Assembly (NCBI GenBank): GCA_016871155.1
Contig: VFZO01000036.1
Span: forward strand, 1 to 34,426
DNA from: Acidobacteriota bacterium
Lineage (GTDB): Bacteria > Acidobacteriota > Terriglobia > Bryobacterales > Bryobacteraceae
Reading direction: 5' to 3'
Length of the DNA stretch: 34,426 nt
This document shows, in pieces, positions 17,732 through 26,331 of the stretch. The translations under genes were made by a program, and so were the position numbers. The stretch's first letter is position 1; the number at the start of each line of letters is the position of its first letter. The notes under the pieces are model-generated. The model saw nothing but the letters and a program-made list of their open reading frames with translations, made no database searches and had not been told where the DNA came from.

Positions 17732-18891
17732 CGGTCTCCTTGCGCGATCCACGCCGCGTCGAATCGCGCGTGTTTGATCGACTTCGACGGCTTTCCGTCG
17801 CGCGTTTCGTGACTCGAATAGGTGATGTGAATGGCGCCGTCGGCCGCTTGGATCAACGACGGATAGCTGTAAGAGTGCGTCGTGCCCTTCTCTAAGTGGC
17901 GCTCCCACTTCCACGTCTCGCCCTCATCGTCCGACATGCGCACGGTCAACGACGCGCGCCCTTTCTCCGTGTCGTTGTAGGCCATCACCCACCGCCCGTC
18001 CTTCAGCACGATCGCCTCCAGGCTCGACCCCGGATTCGGAATTTGCGTATCCGCCGCGCCTGTCCAGCTTTCACCGTTGTCCTTCGAATAGCTCACCTGC
18101 GCCCGCTTCGGCGCCGGCCCGTTGTCGCGCAGGTACGCAACCAGCGTGCCGTCTTTCTTGCGAACGACGGATGGTTGAATGCCCCCGAATCCGACAATCG
18201 GCTCGCTCGCGTGCCACGATTTCCCGCCATCGTCGGAGATCGCCATCAACCCGTACGAGAACCCATCCGAATAGAGCGGCACCAGAATCCGTCCGCCCGG
18301 CAACTCGATCGGATGCGTCCGCGTAAACCAGCCCAGGCGCGAAAACTGCTTGTCGCCCGCTAGAGCGATCAGCCGCGACGCCCATTGATTCAGCGGCCCG
18401 GGCTTTTGCAACTCGCGCGCGAACACCTCTTGCGACTTCTCCTGAATTCTCTTCGGAATCAGCAGAATGTTGTCCTGCCACGCCCACTTCGGCGGTCCGT
18501 CGCTCATGTAGTCGGACGACACCTTGTACTTCATCAAAGCCGACTCCCACGTGTTCGCCAGAATCGCCGGCCATAGCAGCCAGAGCCGCTTCTTCGAATC
18601 CATCCACACCACGCAATTCGTGTCCGGAAACCCCGGAGTATCCGCCAATTCGAATCTCTCGGACCATCTTCCGGTCGACTTCTTCCAGCGCGCGCCCTCG
18701 ATCTTCACATCGTCCGATTGCCGCTCGCCGGAACCATGAAACCACGATACGAACAGGTCCCCATTCGGCAGTTCCACGATCGACGAGGAGTGGTTGTGCC
18801 AATGCTCCGGCGTGAATAGCAGTTCGCTCTGAAACGCGGGCTGCGCCGCGGCCGACAGACCGCACAACAAGAGTAACTTTACGGTTTCCAA
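17728..18891 (-). CDS. Secreted BNR/sialidase-fold protein (exo-alpha-sialidase-like), TTG start
   Basis: This 387-residue beta-propeller carries Asp-box motifs: [16 protein letters not shown] and SDDEGETW. Such propellers include sialidases and other glycan-binding or glycan-cleaving enzymes. I do not see the Arg/Tyr set needed to call a true sialidase with certainty. No ATG gives a good N-terminus. A TTG at 18891 yields [17 protein letters not shown], a signal peptide, and is preceded by GGAG at 6 nt. This start lies 13 bp inside the end of the upstream paralogue, a sign of translational coupling. The stop overlaps the hydrolase start by 4 bp. The product probably acts in the periplasm or outside on the glycan processed by this operon. 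Confidence 0.82.
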   Translation of the reverse strand: METVKLLLLCGLSAAAQPAFQSELLFTPEHWHNHSSSIVELPNGDLFVSWFHGSGERQSDDVKIEGARWKKSTGRWSERFELADTPGFPDTNCVVWMDSKKRLWLLWPAILANTWESALMKYKVSSDYMSDGPPKWAWQDNILLIPKRIQEKSQEVFARELQKPGPLNQWASRLIALAGDKQFSRLGWFTRTHPIELPGGRILVPLYSDGFSYGLMAISDDGGKSWHASEPIVGFGGIQPSVVRKKDGTLVAYLRDNGPAPKRAQVSYSKDNGESWTGAADTQIPNPGSSLEAIVLKDGRWVMAYNDTEKGRASLTVRMSDDEGETWKWERHLEKGTTHSYSYPSLIQAADGAIHITYSSHETRDGKPSKSIKHARFDAAWIAQGDR

Positions 18892-19982
18892 ATCGTCGCT
18901 CCAATGAATCGCTCGCTGTCTTTTGAGGTGTTGAAGTAGTAGACCGTCACCAGATTCCCGTCGCTGCGCGGCAGCGTCCGTGTATAACCCAGGTCCCAGG
19001 TGCCGCCGTCGTCCCGCAGCATAATGTCCTTCGACCACGTCTTCCCTTCATCGGCGGATACTCTCGCCCGGATACTGAACGGAGCGTTTCGGAACCCGTA
19101 TGTCAGCACCAGATTGCCTGAAGGCAGCTTCAATATCGCCGGCGGATTGCCGCCGCCCGTATCGTCCACCGGCTGGCCCACCATTTTCCAAGACGCGCCG
19201 TTGTCGTCGCTCCGCCACGCGGCGATGAACTTGCGGTGCCGGATCGTCGTCAATATCGACTTCGACCCCAACCGCACGCTCGACGGCATAATCGCGAAGT
19301 CGTTGCCCTCTGGCTCCGGGCACACCCACGAAACCATTTTCCAGGTCTTCGCGCCGTCGGTCGTGCGCACGCACAGCACGCGGCCTTCTTTCTTGTTCGA
19401 TTTTCCGGCCGTCAGGAACATCGTCATTTCCTTCGCGCCGTCGACCAGATAATCGGTGCGCGCCGCCACGCCCGGCGTGCCGAAATCCGGCAGCTTGTAT
19501 GGCCCCTGCCAGTTCCGGCCCTTGTCCTTGGTCACGTAGAACCGGGACGGGCCCACATGGATCGACGTCATCCGCGCCGTCAGCGCAAAGCCCTTGCCTT
19601 TGAAGTCGAAACCGCCCGGCGAATCCATCTCCGGCCGGCCGTCGCTCTCCACCGGCACGCCCGCCACCTTCACGCCCGGCGGCGGCTTCAACCCCTCTGG
19701 CTTCTCGGTCTTCCACGTTTCGCCGCCGTCCAGCGACCGCGCCAGCAAATGCTCCGCCGGCTTTGAGTAGTCGATCGAATGCTCGCGCGACGCGGCCTCG
19801 TTGAAGCGAAAGTGCCCGGCCTCGAAGCCAACCAGAAACTCATCGCCCCACGCCCACATTCCGTGGTTCGCCGGCCAGCCGCCGAATCGCCCTTTTACAT
19901 TGAAAACGTCGCGGTGCCTGGGCGCCGCGCCCAGCAGCGTCAGCGCCGGGACTCGCAGCAGACTACGTCGGAGAATTCGCAT
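18879..19982 (-). CDS. Exported BNR/sialidase-fold protein, first gene of sugar-oxidation operon
   Basis: This 367-residue six-bladed-propeller type protein has at least five Asp-box-like turns: SLDGGETW, TKDKGRNW, TTDGAKTW, SDDNGASW and SADEGKTW. The N-terminus MRILRRSLLRVPALTLLGAAP is a signal with an arginine cluster, Tat-like. It resembles sialidase-family and related glycan-binding propellers common in Acidobacteriota and Planctomycetes. The catalytic residues of sialidases are not obvious, so only the fold is claimed. It is the first of eight co-oriented genes with almost no gaps and partly overlaps its paralogue downstream. A -10-like TATACT lies 9 nt upstream of the ATG and there is no Shine-Dalgarno, consistent with a leaderless start. 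Confidence 0.85.
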   Translation of the reverse strand: MRILRRSLLRVPALTLLGAAPRHRDVFNVKGRFGGWPANHGMWAWGDEFLVGFEAGHFRFNEAASREHSIDYSKPAEHLLARSLDGGETWKTEKPEGLKPPPGVKVAGVPVESDGRPEMDSPGGFDFKGKGFALTARMTSIHVGPSRFYVTKDKGRNWQGPYKLPDFGTPGVAARTDYLVDGAKEMTMFLTAGKSNKKEGRVLCVRTTDGAKTWKMVSWVCPEPEGNDFAIMPSSVRLGSKSILTTIRHRKFIAAWRSDDNGASWKMVGQPVDDTGGGNPPAILKLPSGNLVLTYGFRNAPFSIRARVSADEGKTWSKDIMLRDDGGTWDLGYTRTLPRSDGNLVTVYYFNTSKDSERFIGATIWKP

Positions 19983-19997
19983 CGAGTAGCCAGTATA
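19983..19997 (-). promoter_or_regulatory. Candidate leaderless promoter for the 19982-11301 operon
   Basis: On the minus strand TATACT (19997-19992) matches five of six -10 positions and ends 9 nt before the ATG at 19982. No Shine-Dalgarno lies between them. I see no good -35, so this is weak. Confidence 0.35.
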
Positions 19998-20005
19998 CCG
20001 GCTAT

Positions 20006-20851
20006 TTAATGGGTGATGGCCTCGTTCAACGATCCTTGCCGGTACCCTTCCAGATCCAACGTAACGTAGTGAAAGCCAAGGGGCTTGAAGAGTGCCACGA
20101 AACGCCCGGCCATCGATAGCTCCAGCGCCCGGGCCAACTCCTCTTGCGCCACCTCAATGCGGACCAGGTCGCCATGATACCGGACCCGGAACTGCCGGAA
20201 ACCCAGCGCCTTCACGGCCTCTTCGCCGTCCTCCACCACACGAATCCTTTCCTTCGTCACCTCGGTGCCGTACGGAATTCGCGAGCTCAAACACGCCGCC
20301 GCCGGCCGGTCCCATGTCGGCAGCCCTGCCATCCGGCTTAGCTCCCGAATTTCGGCTTTGGTCAACCCGGCGTCCACCAACGGCGCCTTCACGTTGTGAG
20401 CCTTGGCAGCGCCCTGCCCCGGGCGCCAATCGCCCAGATCATCGACATTTACGCCATAGACGACGTTTAGAATGCCGCGCTCCGCGCACACCGCGTCCAG
20501 GCGCGTAAACAGCTCGTCCTTGCAGTGAAAACAGCGATTCTTGTCGTTCTTCACATACTGCGGATTATCGAACTCAAACGTTTCGATGTACTCGTGCCGG
20601 ATGCTGAACTGGCGAGCGAACTCCTCGGCATCGCGCTTGTGAGAGGCCGGGATCGACGCCGAATCCGCCGTGATCGCCACCGCCCGGTCGCCCAGCGTTT
20701 CCCGCGCCGCCCACGCCAAATACGCTGAATCCGTGCCGCCCGAATACGCCACCACCGCCGTTCCCATCTCGCGAAGCATCCCGAACAACTTCTCCTGCTT
20801 CCCAAGAGCGGATTGGGTATCGACTGGCCCAAACTGGACAAGCGTTGCCAT
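20006..20851 (-). CDS. larE: ATP-dependent sacrificial sulfur transferase LarE
   Basis: This 281-residue protein matches LarE, which inserts sulfur into the nickel-pincer nucleotide cofactor of lactate racemase and related racemases. It uses ATP and, in well-studied forms, gives up the sulfur of its own cysteine. The PP-loop S37-G-G-T-D-S42 binds ATP. C187 in AAACLSSRIPYG occupies the position of the sacrificial Cys. RCFHCK at 106-111 adds two more cysteines. The start at 20851 is used because the PP-loop domain begins soon after; the frame stays open much further upstream only as an antisense shadow of the aminotransferase. larB, larC and larA are not in the window. It is divergent from the aminotransferase with just 18 bp between the start codons. 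Confidence 0.92.
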   Translation of the reverse strand: MATLVQFGPVDTQSALGKQEKLFGMLREMGTAVVAYSGGTDSAYLAWAARETLGDRAVAITADSASIPASHKRDAEEFARQFSIRHEYIETFEFDNPQYVKNDKNRCFHCKDELFTRLDAVCAERGILNVVYGVNVDDLGDWRPGQGAAKAHNVKAPLVDAGLTKAEIRELSRMAGLPTWDRPAAACLSSRIPYGTEVTKERIRVVEDGEEAVKALGFRQFRVRYHGDLVRIEVAQEELARALELSMAGRFVALFKPLGFHYVTLDLEGYRQGSLNEAITH

Positions 20852-20869
20852 GCCTATGATTATAGGCTG
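20852..20869. promoter_or_regulatory. 18-bp divergent gap: palindrome with -10 elements on both strands
   Basis: The gap between the larE and aminotransferase start codons contains the inverted repeat GCCTAT-GATT-ATAGGC (20852-20867). On the minus strand this yields a perfect TATAAT (20864-20859), 7 nt before the larE ATG. On the plus strand TATGAT (20855-20860) lies 9 nt before the other ATG, and TGGACA (20835-20840) sits 17 nt before GATTAT. Both transcripts would be leaderless. The palindrome could also bind a regulator. Confidence 0.5.
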
Positions 20870-22159
20870 ATGACCAAAGACGAAATCGTTCTCGCCCAAC
20901 AGGAGTGCCTCTTCCCCTGCGTGTTCCACTACTTCGGCGAGCCCCTTGTGCTCACGCGCGCCAAAGATCAATACGTTTGGGACGCCGACGGGAACCAGTA
21001 CCTCGATTTCTTCGGCGGCATCCTTACCGTCTCCGTCGGCCATTGCAACGGCAAGGTGAACGCCGCCGTTCACAAGCAGCTCGACACGCTCCAGCATGTC
21101 TCTACCGTTTTCGCCACCGAACCCCAGGCCGCGCTTGCCCGCCGGGTCGCGGAAATCGCTCCCGGTCCGGGATGGAAATCCTTCTTCACCAACTCCGGGT
21201 CGGAGGCCAACGAAACCGCCATCCTCGCCGCCCGCTGCTACACCGGTTCGGACGACATCATTGCCCTGCGTCACTCGTATCACGGCCGTTCCGCCGTCGC
21301 AATGGCCGCCACCGGCAACGGAACCTGGCGGCATGGCCCCAGCTTGCAGGCCGGTTTCGTATTCGCACACAACGCCTACTGCTATCGCTGTCCGTTCGGC
21401 TTGTCGTATCCGTCGTGCAACGTCCGTTGTGCGACCGATCTCAAGGAACTGATCCAGACCACGACAGACGGCAAGGTCGCGGCCCTCATCGCCGAACCCA
21501 TCCAAGGGGTCGGCGGTTTCATCACGCCGCCGAAAGAGTACTTTCCGATCGTCGCCGGGATCGTCCGCGACCACGGCGGCATCGTCATTTCCGACGAAGT
21601 GCAGACCGCCTGGGGCCGGACCGGAAACAAGTGGTGGGGCATGGAGCAATATGAGGTCACACCCGACGTGATCACCAGCGCCAAAGGGCTGGCCAACGGC
21701 CTGCCCATCGGCCTGACGGCGGCGCGCCCGGAGGTCGCCGGCGCAATCAAGGGACTCAGCCTCTCCACTTTCGGCGGCGGTCCCATCTCGACAACCGCCG
21801 CCAAAGCGGTCATCGACCTGGTAACGGAGGAGAACCTCCTGGCAAACGCGGCATCGACCGGCGGCCACCTTCGCGCCGGACTGGAAGAGTTGAAAGGGAA
21901 ATACACGCAAATCGGCGACGTCCGCGGCATGGGCCTCATGCAGGCCATCGAGTTGGTGGAAGACCGCGCGTCCAAAGAACCGGCCAAAGCCGCAACCCAA
22001 CGCGTGATGGAAGCCGCCCGCGACCAGGGCCTGCTTGTCGGCCGTGGCGGCCTCCACGGCAACTGCATCCGGATTTCCCCGCCCCTGAACATCCACCGCA
22101 CCGACGTCGACGAGTTCCTCCGCCGCCTCGACGCGGCGCTCGCCCGGGAAATTCACTGA
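20870..22159 (+). CDS. Class III aminotransferase (PLP-dependent, AGXT2/4-aminobutyrate aminotransferase-like)
   Basis: This 429-residue fold-type-I PLP enzyme of class III has the PLP-phosphate motif TNSGSEANETA (108-118). SDEVQTAWGRTG (241-252) contains D242, which contacts the pyridine nitrogen, and the Schiff-base lysine is K272 in TSAKGLANGLPIG. It transfers an amino group from an omega- or beta-amino substrate to a keto acid such as glyoxylate, pyruvate or 2-oxoglutarate. Four cysteines lie close together at C171, C174, C183 and C187, a segment also found in related bacterial enzymes. MTKDEIVLAQ at 20870 is chosen as start because it begins just after the divergent promoter; the upstream in-frame codons lie inside larE. 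There is no signal peptide, so it is cytoplasmic. The exact substrate is not decided by sequence. Confidence 0.9.
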   Translation: MTKDEIVLAQQECLFPCVFHYFGEPLVLTRAKDQYVWDADGNQYLDFFGGILTVSVGHCNGKVNAAVHKQLDTLQHVSTVFATEPQAALARRVAEIAPGPGWKSFFTNSGSEANETAILAARCYTGSDDIIALRHSYHGRSAVAMAATGNGTWRHGPSLQAGFVFAHNAYCYRCPFGLSYPSCNVRCATDLKELIQTTTDGKVAALIAEPIQGVGGFITPPKEYFPIVAGIVRDHGGIVISDEVQTAWGRTGNKWWGMEQYEVTPDVITSAKGLANGLPIGLTAARPEVAGAIKGLSLSTFGGGPISTTAAKAVIDLVTEENLLANAASTGGHLRAGLEELKGKYTQIGDVRGMGLMQAIELVEDRASKEPAKAATQRVMEAARDQGLLVGRGGLHGNCIRISPPLNIHRTDVDEFLRRLDAALAREIH

Positions 22160-22238
22160 CCTCCGATTCACGGCAGTAAAGTTAAGACCGCTTTATTCTC
22201 GCGGAAAGTGCAGACCGTCGCCCAAAATTCCCGATAAG

Positions 22239-25200
22239 ATGGTGCCGCTCACGATGAAAATCGCCCGCTTCGCCCTTCTGCTCAACGCCGCCGTCTTCGC
22301 TCAGGACCGCGGAACGATAAGAGGCTCCGTCACCGACCCCGCCGGCGCCGCCATTCCCGCCGCAAACGTCACCGCTCAAAACGTCGATACGGGCCTTCGC
22401 CAGTCGACCGTAAGCGGCGCGGACGGCGCTTTCAATCTTCCCTATCTCCCCGCCGGCAACTACAGCGTCACCACCGAACGCACAGGCTTTCGCAAATCGG
22501 AAATCACCGGTGTCCGCGTGAATGTCGCCACCGTCACCGGCGTCGACGTCGCCCTTACTATCGGCACCGTCGATCAGACCGTCGAGGTCTCCGCCGCCCC
22601 GCCCATCCTTGAACTCCAAGCCACCAACCTCGGGAAGGTGATGCCGAAAACCGCCATCAAAGATCTCCCGCTCTTCATTGGCGGAGGCATTCGCAGCAAC
22701 CTCGCATTCGTCATCCTCACGCCCGGCGTAATCGGCCCGCCAAACAATCCGCGTATCGGCGGCGGCCTCCTGGATGGGCAAAGCGAACAGCTCGACGGCG
22801 CCGAAGCGCAGAGTGAGCGCCGAAACGACCCGGCAATGAACGGCGTCTCCGTCGAAGGCATGGAAGAGTTCAAAGTGCAAAGCTCCGGCTACTCCGCCGA
22901 GTTCGGCCGCACCTCGAACGGCGTCATCAACTGGGTTACCAAGTCCGGCACGAACACCGTGCACGGCAGCGGCTTCGTGTTCAATCGCAATGAGGTCTTC
23001 AACGCGCGCGGATTCACGTTCGCACCCACGCGCCGCCCCATCGTGCGGCAGTGGAACCCGGGCGGCAGCCTCGGCGGGCCGATCTTCATCCCTAAACTCT
23101 TCGACGGCCGCAACAAAGCCTTCTTCTTCTTCGCCTATGAACGCGCTTCCACCCGCAACGGCCAATCCACCGCTCTCGTCACAGCGCCGGTCGACGAATT
23201 TAAGATCGGCGACATGCGCCGCAACGTCGACGCCGCCAACCGCACCATCCCGCTTTACGATCCCTTCGACGCCAACGGCCGTATCATCGCCAACGCCGCG
23301 GACCGCCCTCGCTTGCAGTGCCGCGGAGTCCTGGACGTCATCTGCCCCGAACGCATCGATCCCACCGCGCGCCGCCTTGTCTCGCTCCTTCCCAGACCCG
23401 ACGATCCAACCCGCATCGTCAACAACTACCGTTCCCGCAGTTTCTCCACCTCCCGTTCGCACCTGCCGTCGATCAAAGGCGACTACGTCTTCAACGACAA
23501 GCACCGCGCGTCATATCTGTTCAGTCATTTCTTCAGCCCTGCCCGCCCCAGCCCCCACCCGCTCGAAGGCCTCCCCGGCACCGGATTCCCTTCGGAGGCC
23601 CTGACCGAATACCATCGCTACAACGACGACTACGTCATCACCCCGAATCTGTTGAATCACATCACCATCGGATTCAACCACCGGCACGTCATCGAGGCCC
23701 CTGGCTACGTTTCGAGTTTTCCCGCCGGCCTCGCCCGCGAAACCTACATTCAGGGAACCGTCACGCCGCTCGCGCCCGGAACATCCAGCGTCTACAGCGC
23801 CGGCGGCGTGCAATGGGGCAACAGCGTTTTCACCGATTCGCGCCAGCGCACCACGAACATTAAGGAGCAGCTCGCCTGGACCCGTGGCCGGCACAACGTC
23901 AAGGCCGGCTTCGAATACCTCCGCGGCATCTATCGACGGCTCGACTTTAACAACGCCTACGGTTCGGTCGGTTTCAACGCCGCAGGCACTGGAAATCCCA
24001 CCGTCGGCAACAGCGGTTCCGATTGGGCTTCTTTCCTCCTCGGCGTCGCTAGCGGCGGCGGCTTCCGCTACCCCGGCGACACCGCGTTTCAATGGCCCTA
24101 CTATGCCTGGTACATCCAGGACGATTTCAAGATCAGCAAGCGCCTCACAGTCTCGGCCGGCCTGCGATATGAACTCCCGATCCCCAAGCGAGAACGCAAT
24201 CTGAAAAACTCGAACTTCTGCCCAACCTGCCCCAATGCCGCCGCCGGCGGAATTCCGGGAGCCATGGTGTTCGCCGGCCGCGACGGCGCTCCGGAGACCT
24301 TTGGCGAGACGCGCAGGAACGCCTTCGGCCCCCGCCTGGGCGTGGCCTATCAACTGAACGGCAAGACCATGATTCGCACCGGCAGCGCGATCTACTATCA
24401 GCCGAGCCGCGAGGACGGCAACGCCGACAACGGCATTCAAGGGTTCGGCGGCACATTCGGCGCCGTCGGGAACAATCTCTCCAGCGGCGTATCGTAATCT
24501 GGTGCGCGACGGATTCACGTCTTTTGCGCCGGCAATCAATGCGTTGAAACCGCCCATCCGGGACGCCGCCACCCTTAGCGCGAATCTGCTGCAACAGACG
24601 CCGTTCTTCTACTTCTCGAAAGCTGGCCGGGCGCCGTATTTCAGCGATTGGAACTTCACCATCGAGCGGCAGATCACCTCCACGTCCCTGCTGCGCACCA
24701 GCTATCACGGAGTGGTCGGCAACAAGCTGCTGTCGCGCCAGCAATCGCAGAACCAGCTCGATCCCAAATACTGGGCCATCTACGGAAACCTGTTGAGTTC
24801 GCCGGTCAGCGCCGTCCTCAACAACCCCGCCGTTGTCGCTGCCGGCTTCAGCCTGCCGTACGCAACGTTCCCGCGAAATCTCCAACTGCAACAGGCGTTA
24901 CGTCCGTTCCCGCAGTACTCGGACATCAACAGCAACGCCGGCGGCCAGAACGACGGGCACTCCACGTTCCACGCGCTCGAAGCCAGCTATGAGCACCGTT
25001 TCTCCAAAGGCCTGTTCATGATGGCCTCCTACACATTCGCAAAACTGATCTCCGGCTCCAACGGCGAGGACGCGAATCGGGCCTCCGACGGTGCCGTGCA
25101 GAATCAATACAACCGCCGTCTCGACAAAGCCGTCGCGAGTCAAGACACGCCGCACAACCTGCGCGTCAGCTACGTCTACGATATCCCGTTCTTCAAGAAC

Positions 25201-25698
25201 AACCGATACCTGGGCGGCTGGAAGGTCTCGGCGATTCACACCTATGTCAGCGGCACGCCGCTTGTCGTCAACTGCAGTCAGAACCTTTTCGGCGCCGGCA
25301 GCAACGCGCGTTGCAGCTTCGCGCCCGGCGTTTCCACCGGTGCGATCCCACTCATCAACCCCGAGTGGAACTCCGGCAAGGACACCGCCTTCCGCGTACC
25401 GTATTTGAACAAGGCTGCTTTCGTGCTGCCGCCGAACATGACCTACGGCGACACGCCCCGCCGCATGTCGTACTTGCGTACGCCATGGACGATCAATGAG
25501 GACATCGCGCTAATTAAGGATTTCAAGTTGACGGAGAAGGTCAATTTCGAAATCCGCGGTGCGGCATCCAACGCATTCAACCGCTCGCTGCTCGCCGCAC
25601 CGGTCACGGCGCAAAACAACAGCGCCTTCGGCTTCATCAACACCCCGCAAGGCAACGGCCCCCGCAACATCCAACTCGGCGCCCGCGTTTCGTTCTAA
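22239..25698 (+). pseudogene. TonB-dependent receptor, Oar-like, with one frameshift
   Basis: Two frames together encode a receptor of roughly 1150 residues. The N-terminal part has a signal peptide (MKIARFALLLNAAVFAQ, from a second ATG at 22254; ATG 22239 adds five residues). It also has a CarboxypepD_reg-like domain, a plug with EFGRTSNGVINWVTKSGT, and part of the barrel. This frame stops at 24497 after GNNLSSGVS. The barrel resumes in another frame with VRDGFTSFAPAINALKPP and ends IQLGARVSF. The break lies between about 24460 and 24494. One extra base there, most likely around CTCTCCAGCGGCGTATCG, restores a length divisible by three. The gene follows the aminotransferase by 79 bp in the same direction. 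It may be a recent pseudogene or an assembly error. No nearby SusD-like gene is seen. Confidence 0.85.
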
Positions 25699-26319
25699 GC
25701 ATAACGAGACGCGGCGCCCAGCCAACCGCGACCGGTCATCTCAATAAGAACGTGTCGCAGAACCATTAACATCCGCCCCGGGAAACACTAAAACGGTCCA
25801 CCACTGTGCACGCGGCGAACGCTTATCCATGTCAAGAATGAACAAGCGAAGGAGGTCGCCGCGCCGCAGGCCAGTTGCACGCTCCAAGTCCGGTCTAGGG
25901 CTAAAGAGCGCCCCCTCGATCACGCCAGCCAACTTCGCTGGCCCGGCCGCGCTTGTTGCAGCAATTTAACGAAACTCGCCACAGTTCTGGATAAGATCGT
26001 CAGAACCCCAAATGGTAAGCACTTGCGTCAGCCTCATCACTGCTGCAAAGGTATCGGCTTCGGAAGGTTGCGTCGCTAACCTCGCTTCACACGTCCTCCT
26101 AATCCGGTCCAGAAGACGGCATGGTTGTAGGGGCCGAAGGGGCCTGGATTGGCAAATATCATCTCCTTTACGCCATTCTTGAAAACGGATGCCGCACTGC
26201 CAAAAGCTCCTCGATACTGTCCTGAGAGCCATTTGAAGGGCGTCGAACGCGAGCGTTGAGACCGTTAGGAGGCCAGCAACACGGCTCAGTCACGCGGCGA
26301 ACGAACACGGAAGCCGAAT
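25699..26319. other. Poorly coding accessory stretch with ORF fragments
   Basis: No complete gene can be supported here. On the minus strand 25741-25932 is open from a TTG and reads plausibly (DLLRLFILDMDKRSPRAQWW), but it has no recognised family and no clear ribosome site. A second minus fragment at 26076-26264 is described separately. A small inverted repeat GCCAGC-7 nt-GCTGGC lies at 25924-25942. The stretch is less regular in codon use than its neighbours and is probably a relic or an insertion scar. Confidence 0.4.
26076..26264 (-). pseudogene. Orphan protein fragment, C-terminal-like, no start codon
   Basis: One minus frame is open for 62 codons between stops at 26265-26267 and 26076-26078. 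It has no start codon near its beginning, and its only internal ATG comes late. Its residues look like real protein: WLSGQYRGAFGSAASVF is followed by an aromatic, glycine- and proline-rich part (MIFANPGPFGPYNHAVFW) and then GLGGRVKRG before the stop. This frame was chosen over the longer overlapping one at 25966-26232 because that one lacks such a pattern. It may be the tail of a larger gene lost by deletion, possibly a polymorphic-toxin or Rhs-type C-terminus. That is a guess from its setting next to the helical hypothetical protein. Confidence 0.3.
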
Positions 26320-26331
26320 TCACGGAAGCCG
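26306..26331. repeat. Short direct repeat, two 11-bp copies
   Basis: CACGGAAGCCG occurs at 26306-26316 and again at 26321-26331 with AATT between. The second copy overlaps the stop codon of the hypothetical gene at 26320. It may be a small duplication scar at the edge of the relic stretch. Confidence 0.6.

Noticed and set aside
17728-19982. Calling the two propellers true sialidases
   Set aside because: Asp boxes show the fold, but the Arg triad, the Tyr/Glu pair and the usual F/YRIP motif are not evident, so only fold-level naming is used.
20852-22171. Upstream extension of larE to a 721-codon frame
   Set aside because: The extra part lies wholly opposite the aminotransferase and reads as low-complexity Gly/Ala/Asp; LarE family proteins are about 270-290 residues.
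22182-23504. 440-codon minus frame opposite the receptor at 22239
   Set aside because: It is the antisense of a well-supported receptor with no family pattern of its own.
25966-26232. 88-codon minus frame as a gene
   Set aside because: Its residues look less protein-like than those of the overlapping 62-codon frame, and no ribosome site precedes it. Neither is certain.
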